Of a stretch of 64,000 bases of DNA, positions 60,585 to 64,000 are shown piece after piece. A program made the position numbers and the translations under genes. The stretch's first letter is position 1. Each line of letters opens with the position of its first letter. Below the pieces are notes generated by a model. That model was not told the DNA's origin and searched no databases. It saw only the letters and a list, made by a program, of their open reading frames with translations. The stretch is from Streptomyces sp. NBC_00224 (GTDB lineage Bacteria; Actinomycetota; Actinomycetes; Streptomycetales; Streptomycetaceae), in assembly GCF_041435195.1 (NCBI RefSeq), contig NZ_CP108106.1, positions 8,848,377 through 8,912,376 on the forward strand, written 5' to 3'.

Positions 60585-61763
60585 TCAGCCGTGGGCGGCG
60601 GCCGCCGTGAGCGCGGGCAGTGCGAGCGCTTCCAGGGCGGCTGCCTGGTCGGCGTCGGTAAGGGTCTGTGCGGTCGACGTGATGGCCTGCATCACGCCCC
60701 CGGCCGTGACCTGACCGCCCCGGATGAAGTGGGCAAGGATCCTGTCCTTGGCCTCAGCACCGATGCTGAGCGACTTGGTGACGTGCTCGATCGTCTTCGT
60801 CGGCTCGGCCAGCGGTTTCCCGGCCGCATCCTCCATTCCCCGGACCTTGGCCTCGACGTACTCCCGCGACAGGAAGGTGCGCACGGCGTCGGCGGTCTTG
60901 GATGTGATCAGTTCCAGCGTCTTGCGCTGAGTCTGGCCGGACCAGGACACGACGCCTTCGTCCTGCTTGCCTCCCAGGTGCACGGCGCGCATCACGTCCT
61001 GCGTCATGGTCAGACCGTTGCGGCATACCTGGATCACCGCGCGCGGCGTGATGGTGTACGCCCCGGAACCGACCTCACTGTTGGTGATCACGAAACCGGC
61101 CGAGACCACCGGCAGCTGGTCACCACTGCGCTCGTCGAACGGGGAGCGGTAGCCGCGCAGCAACTCGCGGGCCTGGACGGCGACCGCTTCGGACTCGACG
61201 CGCACGTACATGCGCCGGTCCGTCAGATCGCAGCCGGTGATGCGGGTCGGGTGGCCGGACTGCTGGACCCCGTCCAGCGCGGCGAGCAGCATGTCGAGGT
61301 TGTCCATCCGCTTGTAGCTGTCGGACAGCAGCGCGCGGGCCACTCCCTCACTGGGCGCCATGCCGGGGCCATTGTCGCCCCGGAACGCACGGAGCATGTA
61401 ACGGCGGTCCGGCTCCTCACGCAGCCACGTGTTCACGTTCTCGTCCAGCAGCGGGACGTTCTCGGTACGCATGCGGCGCAGGTAGGCGAGCGGGATGCGG
61501 AGCTTGTCCGCGATCCCCTCGTCCGCCACGGCGGTGGGCCGGTAGATCCCGTCGACGTCCGTCACACCGTCCTCGGTGATCAGGGACTCGATGCCGTCGA
61601 CGTGAACGTTGCCCTCACGGAACCGCAGCGCGGACCCGGACACGATCACGTCCAGCTTGCGCCGGTTCTGGTCCTCCAGGATCCGGACCAGATCGCCCGT
61701 GTCGGCGTTGCGGGCGCCCATGGGAGCCACGCTCATAGCGCGCTCGGCGAACTGCTGAGTCAT
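60585..61763 (-). CDS. DUF932-like plasmid/phage protein
   Basis: A 392-residue protein, ATG 61763, 70 bases after promoter P6. The order LRIPLAYLRRM, SDSYKRMDNLDMLLAAL, GFVITNSEVGSGAYTITPRAVIQVCRNGL and the C-terminal helical region match DUF932 (phage/plasmid TIGR03299-like) proteins. Their function is not established; they are frequent in conjugative elements of actinobacteria and proteobacteria. Assignment is from remembered sequence features. Confidence 0.7.
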   Translation of the reverse strand: MTQQFAERAMSVAPMGARNADTGDLVRILEDQNRRKLDVIVSGSALRFREGNVHVDGIESLITEDGVTDVDGIYRPTAVADEGIADKLRIPLAYLRRMRTENVPLLDENVNTWLREEPDRRYMLRAFRGDNGPGMAPSEGVARALLSDSYKRMDNLDMLLAALDGVQQSGHPTRITGCDLTDRRMYVRVESEAVAVQARELLRGYRSPFDERSGDQLPVVSAGFVITNSEVGSGAYTITPRAVIQVCRNGLTMTQDVMRAVHLGGKQDEGVVSWSGQTQRKTLELITSKTADAVRTFLSREYVEAKVRGMEDAAGKPLAEPTKTIEHVTKSLSIGAEAKDRILAHFIRGGQVTAGGVMQAITSTAQTLTDADQAAALEALALPALTAAAAHG

Positions 61764-61831
61764 GCGGTGTTCTCCCCTTCGTGTTGGCTTCTGCGGTGCG
61801 GGGCCCGGGGTCACCGGCCCCCGCACAAATC

Positions 61832-61880
61832 CAATAATAGTGTGTTGCAGGGGTGGGTAAACCCACCCCTGACCAGCACA
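61832..61880 (-). promoter_or_regulatory. Promoter P6
   Basis: Minus strand: TTTACC, 16 bases, TATTAT with ACACAC before the -10. The -35 lies inside a perfect palindrome with 10-base arms (AGGGGTGGGT/ACCCACCCCT), the best operator-like copy of the set. Confidence 0.75.
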
Positions 61881-61881
61881 C

Positions 61882-62406
61882 TCAGACCGGGATGCGGTGA
61901 ACGGGCAATGGCGTCAAGCTCGAACGACGCACCGACCCCACCACCGGCACGGGCACACCCCCGAGTACATCGACCTCCTCGCACAGGTCGTACCGCAACT
62001 CCGGCACACCTCCGTACGGGTCTGCGTACGTGTGGATCGCGCACACCCAGTACGTGCCGTGACAACGCCTCACGCTGCCGTGATAGTCCACCTGCTGCCA
62101 CAGCGTGGGCCCTTCGGACTGCCGAACACCCACCCGCCCCGACCTCAGCCGCCGGAAGGCACGCCGTACGCTCTCCTGGTCGACCGGGACACCCGCCACT
62201 GCCGGGGCGGTGTGCCCCGTACGCACTGCCGACGCCCAACCGAGCACGAAAAGCGGCAGGATCGCGTCGAACTGCTCCAACGGCACCCGCAGCGTCCCCG
62301 GAACACCCCGGCTGCGCGCCCACTCCCGTAGTGCGTGCTCAGCCTGCTCGGCCTCGTCCTGCGTCACCGGCTCGCCGGTGCGGTCGATCACCTGGCTCTC
62401 TTCCAT
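61882..62406 (-). CDS. Hypothetical protein
   Basis: A 174-residue protein, ATG 62406 after GAGGGA. The N-terminal 60 residues are helical and acidic (QDEAEQAEHALREWARSRG). The C-terminal part is beta-rich with repeated aromatic pairs (WQQVDYHGSV, GTYWVCAIHTYADPYGG). No family is recognised. Confidence 0.55.
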   Translation of the reverse strand: MEESQVIDRTGEPVTQDEAEQAEHALREWARSRGVPGTLRVPLEQFDAILPLFVLGWASAVRTGHTAPAVAGVPVDQESVRRAFRRLRSGRVGVRQSEGPTLWQQVDYHGSVRRCHGTYWVCAIHTYADPYGGVPELRYDLCEEVDVLGGVPVPVVGSVRRSSLTPLPVHRIPV

Positions 62407-62483
62407 GATCCCTCTTCCCTCCAACAGGGAGCCCGGAAAGGCGAAATCGTTCCGGGCCCCACTCCGCCGTGGTGGCTGACCGG

Positions 62484-62849
62484 TCAGAAGATGGAGACGA
62501 TGAACTCCGACCAGTGGTAATGCTCGAAGAACGCCAGCGGAACCAGCGCGAAGATCCCCGCCAACAGGTAGTCGTCGACCTTGGACCACGTCCGGTAGGC
62601 CGCGTGCCCCATGCTCTTGCGCCACGTGATGTCCACCGCGATCTCACACCCCAGAGCACTCGGATGGAACTCACGATGGATCCGCCCCAACTTCCCCCCA
62701 GGGCGCGACACGTGGACGTGGTGGGTCCCATCGGCCCGCTGAGAGATCCGCTCGAACTTCCACGCCTGTCCGGCCGCCGCCCCCGCCTGTCCACGAAGGG
62801 TCCGGCCCGCCGGGATTTCCTCGCCGGTCACACACGACACGAGCTTCAT
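62484..62849 (-). CDS. Hypothetical protein with C-terminal hydrophobic end
   Basis: A 121-residue protein from ATG 62849. It begins MKLVSCVTGEEIPAGRTLRG, continues as a beta-rich domain (HHVHVSRPGGKLGRIHREFHP), and ends with two hydrophobic stretches (DDYLLAGIFALVPLAFF and FIVSIF) that could touch the membrane. Unknown function. Confidence 0.55.
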   Translation of the reverse strand: MKLVSCVTGEEIPAGRTLRGQAGAAAGQAWKFERISQRADGTHHVHVSRPGGKLGRIHREFHPSALGCEIAVDITWRKSMGHAAYRTWSKVDDYLLAGIFALVPLAFFEHYHWSEFIVSIF

Positions 62850-62937
62850 GATCAGTCCCCTTTCCGATCACGGTGCGTGGAGCCCCCCGGGGCTCGAACA
62901 GCAAGGTCTTCCAAACCCCGGGGGAGAATGCTTGCGC

Positions 62938-63309
62938 CTACTTCAGGAACCCGCGAGAGGTGAGGAATTCAGCCGTAATGTGCGCGACCCCACGCGGCTT
63001 GTAGATCTGCGGGAACCGCCGCATCTCCACTTCGGTGCGCCCAATGGCGTCGGGCTCCGGCAGCTGGTGAACGAGCCGGTAGGGACGGTCGCCGGTCGGC
63101 ATTTCGAGCACGACCGCACCCGCCGTGGTTTCGAACCGAATTCCGGTGTAATTCGCGTCGGCGTTGTGCACGATGCTCGCTCCTGCCCGCTGGCAGATCA
63201 GGGGCAGGAAGTTCGCGATCGTGCGGGCCTGAATGGCCGGGCCGGTCATCGGAGCATCCGTACCGCCCTTCACCCGGCGGACGATTCCGTCAGAGATCTT
63301 GATCTCCAC
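62938..63309 (-). CDS. Hypothetical protein, first of the right-end block
   Basis: A 123-residue protein from GTG 63309 after AAGGGGAAG, 58 bases from promoter P7. VEIKISDGIVRRVKGG, QARTIANFLPLICQRAGA and TGIRFETTAGAVVLEMP describe a small alpha/beta fold. No family is recognised. It is the outermost gene of the leftward block. Confidence 0.55.
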   Translation of the reverse strand: MEIKISDGIVRRVKGGTDAPMTGPAIQARTIANFLPLICQRAGASIVHNADANYTGIRFETTAGAVVLEMPTGDRPYRLVHQLPEPDAIGRTEVEMRRFPQIYKPRGVAHITAEFLTSRGFLK

Positions 63310-63364
63310 GTCTTCCCCTTCGATGGACTTCTGCGGCCCAGGGGGTCGCCTCCCCCAGGACTTC

Positions 63365-63405
63365 ATATAATAGTGTGTCTTGCTTCTTGGGGACCCCCCT
63401 GCGTA
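63365..63405 (-). promoter_or_regulatory. Promoter P7
   Basis: Minus strand: GTCCCC, 16 bases, TATTAT with ACACAC before the -10. GGGG-T-CCCC forms a short palindrome over the -35. It is the last promoter of the series and lies about 470 bases from the hairpin array. Confidence 0.6.
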
Positions 63406-63682
63406 ATCCCCTGCGCTATCCCCTGAACGATCTCCTGACCTCGCCAGACCACCCACCTACGATTGCCCCAGGTCAGAAGCCCATTCACCCGTGGTTGGGG
63501 TGCTGACATCCCCTCTGCTGCCGCTCTCCCTGCCCGAATGAGAGAAAAGGGTGGGGCGGGCATGGGCTGCGCGGCGGCCTCGGGGATCGGGGCGGGCTTC
63601 GTGGGTTTGCGCGTCGGCAGAGCCTCCGCGCGGCCGTTGGCGTGGCCCACAGGGCCACGGGAGGGGGCATGGAGGTAGCCGC

Positions 63683-63769
63683 TTGAGCGGGCGAATCCTC
63701 ACACGAGGCAGTTTGGTTGACCAAATAGAAGAGGCAGAACGGGATATCAGAACAGCAAAGCAGATCTGA
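63683..63769 (+). CDS. Possible 28-aa peptide
   Basis: TTG 63683 stands a few bases after GGAGGT and opens a frame ending GSLVDQIEEAERDIRTAKQI. Codons such as ATA and AGA are rare in Streptomyces, and the DNA is more AT-rich than its surroundings, so this may be chance. Confidence 0.2.
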   Translation: MSGRILTRGSLVDQIEEAERDIRTAKQI

Positions 63770-63800
63770 ATCACACGTTTTTGACGGATCATCAAAAACG
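63712..63800. repeat. AT-rich segment with two inverted repeats
   Basis: TTTGGT-TG-ACCAAA (63712-63725) and CGTTTTTGA/TCAAAAACG (63776-63800, 7-base spacer) are perfect inverted repeats. They lie in a segment noticeably richer in A and T than the rest of the window, just inside the GNA hairpin array. Such AT-rich dyads are common at replication origins and regulator sites. Confidence 0.5.
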
Positions 63801-63848
63801 CAGAGGGAGCCGGAAAACGGCCCGCCCCTAACCCCCCAGCCAGACAAA

Positions 63849-63982
63849 GGAATTCGCGGAGCGAATTCCGCAGGCCGAATTGCGGAGCAATTCGTGCCGC
63901 TGCCAACGGAGTTGGCAGCAATTCCGGCGAAGCCGGAATTAGCCGCGCGGAGCGCGGCATCTTTCCCGCCGCGTAGCGGCGG
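63849..63982. repeat. Six consecutive hairpins with GNA loops (telomere-like)
   Basis: Perfect stem-loops follow one another almost without gaps. 63849-63869: 9-base stem, loop GGA. 63876-63894: 8 bases, GGA. 63899-63919: 9 bases, GGA. 63920-63940: 9 bases, GAA. 63942-63958: 7 bases, GGA. 63966-63982: 7 bases, GTA. All stems differ in sequence, so structure, not sequence, is conserved. DNA hairpins closed by GNA triloops are unusually stable. Rows of them are known from the 3' ends of Streptomyces linear chromosomes and plasmids. The window ends 18 bases later, so whether this is the replicon end cannot be seen. Confidence 0.85.
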
Positions 63983-64000
63983 CGCGTCGTGTCTGCGTAG

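Noticed and set aside
59922..62408. 828-codon plus-strand frame
   Set aside because: It crosses several minus-strand genes with good ribosome sites, two promoters and a hairpin cluster, and its composition is shadow-like.
63551..63682. Plus-strand coding region before the AT-rich segment
   Set aside because: The frame is Gly/Arg-rich without start context; only the last 28 codons after GGAGGT are even possible.

Overview
The window is high-GC DNA with many GTG starts, Streptomyces-type Shine-Dalgarno sequences and genes packed start-over-stop. Protein families and codon choice point to Streptomyces or a close relative. The content is accessory: a conjugation operon, recombinases, insertion sequences, a group II intron, ParB, SSB, and many short proteins of unknown function. 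I read it as part of a large conjugative plasmid or integrative element. No rRNA, tRNA, CRISPR array or core housekeeping operon was seen.

Layout. 1-4.4 kb: a mixed left border with a partial DUF6615-like nuclease candidate, zinc-finger proteins, a SAM methyltransferase, a RelE/ParE-like toxin and gene remnants. 4.7-17.6 kb: one leftward operon of ten genes with overlapping starts and stops. It encodes a type IV secretion-like conjugation machine (TcpC-like, small membrane proteins, VirB4-like ATPase, VirB6-like channel, transglycosylase/NlpC, VirD4-like ATPase, replication-relaxation protein). Upstream of it lies a region rich in GACCCCCACCAC-type palindromes. 18-22.3 kb: a phosphotransferase remnant, a group II intron whose reverse transcriptase has lost its catalytic core, a 42-aa peptide coupled to a PIMT-like methyltransferase, and an S1-domain protein. 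22.6-26.3 kb: unknown proteins, a DNA-binding protein and a PP-loop (PAPS-reductase-like) ATPase.

26.3-33.1 kb: a Tn554/recombinase-trio type integrase operon whose first gene is split by an IS5-like element. 33.4-41.6 kb: a compact biosynthetic island (glycosyltransferase, CDP-glucose-dehydratase-like enzyme, APH-fold protein, SIS isomerase, SDR, zinc alcohol dehydrogenase, class III aminotransferase, 3-dehydroquinate-synthase-like sugar-phosphate cyclase). It looks like a route to an aminated cyclitol or carbasugar. 42.3-46.9 kb: unknown proteins and two insertion sequences sitting back to back around shared TTA target copies.

47-63.4 kb: a long leftward block with a C5-cytosine methyltransferase, a second PP-loop protein, SSB, ParB, a DUF932-like protein and about twenty small proteins. 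Seven nearly identical promoters drive it, each with a palindrome over the -35 box, which looks like a plasmid regulon under a common repressor or an early-entry (leading-region) expression programme. The last 150 bases hold six consecutive perfect hairpins with three-base GNA loops, as in Streptomyces linear-replicon telomeres or other single-stranded DNA origins. A mirror-orientation set lies near 60.4 kb. Several genes carry single-base frame breaks, including a 22-G tract in ssb, so some breaks may be consensus errors.
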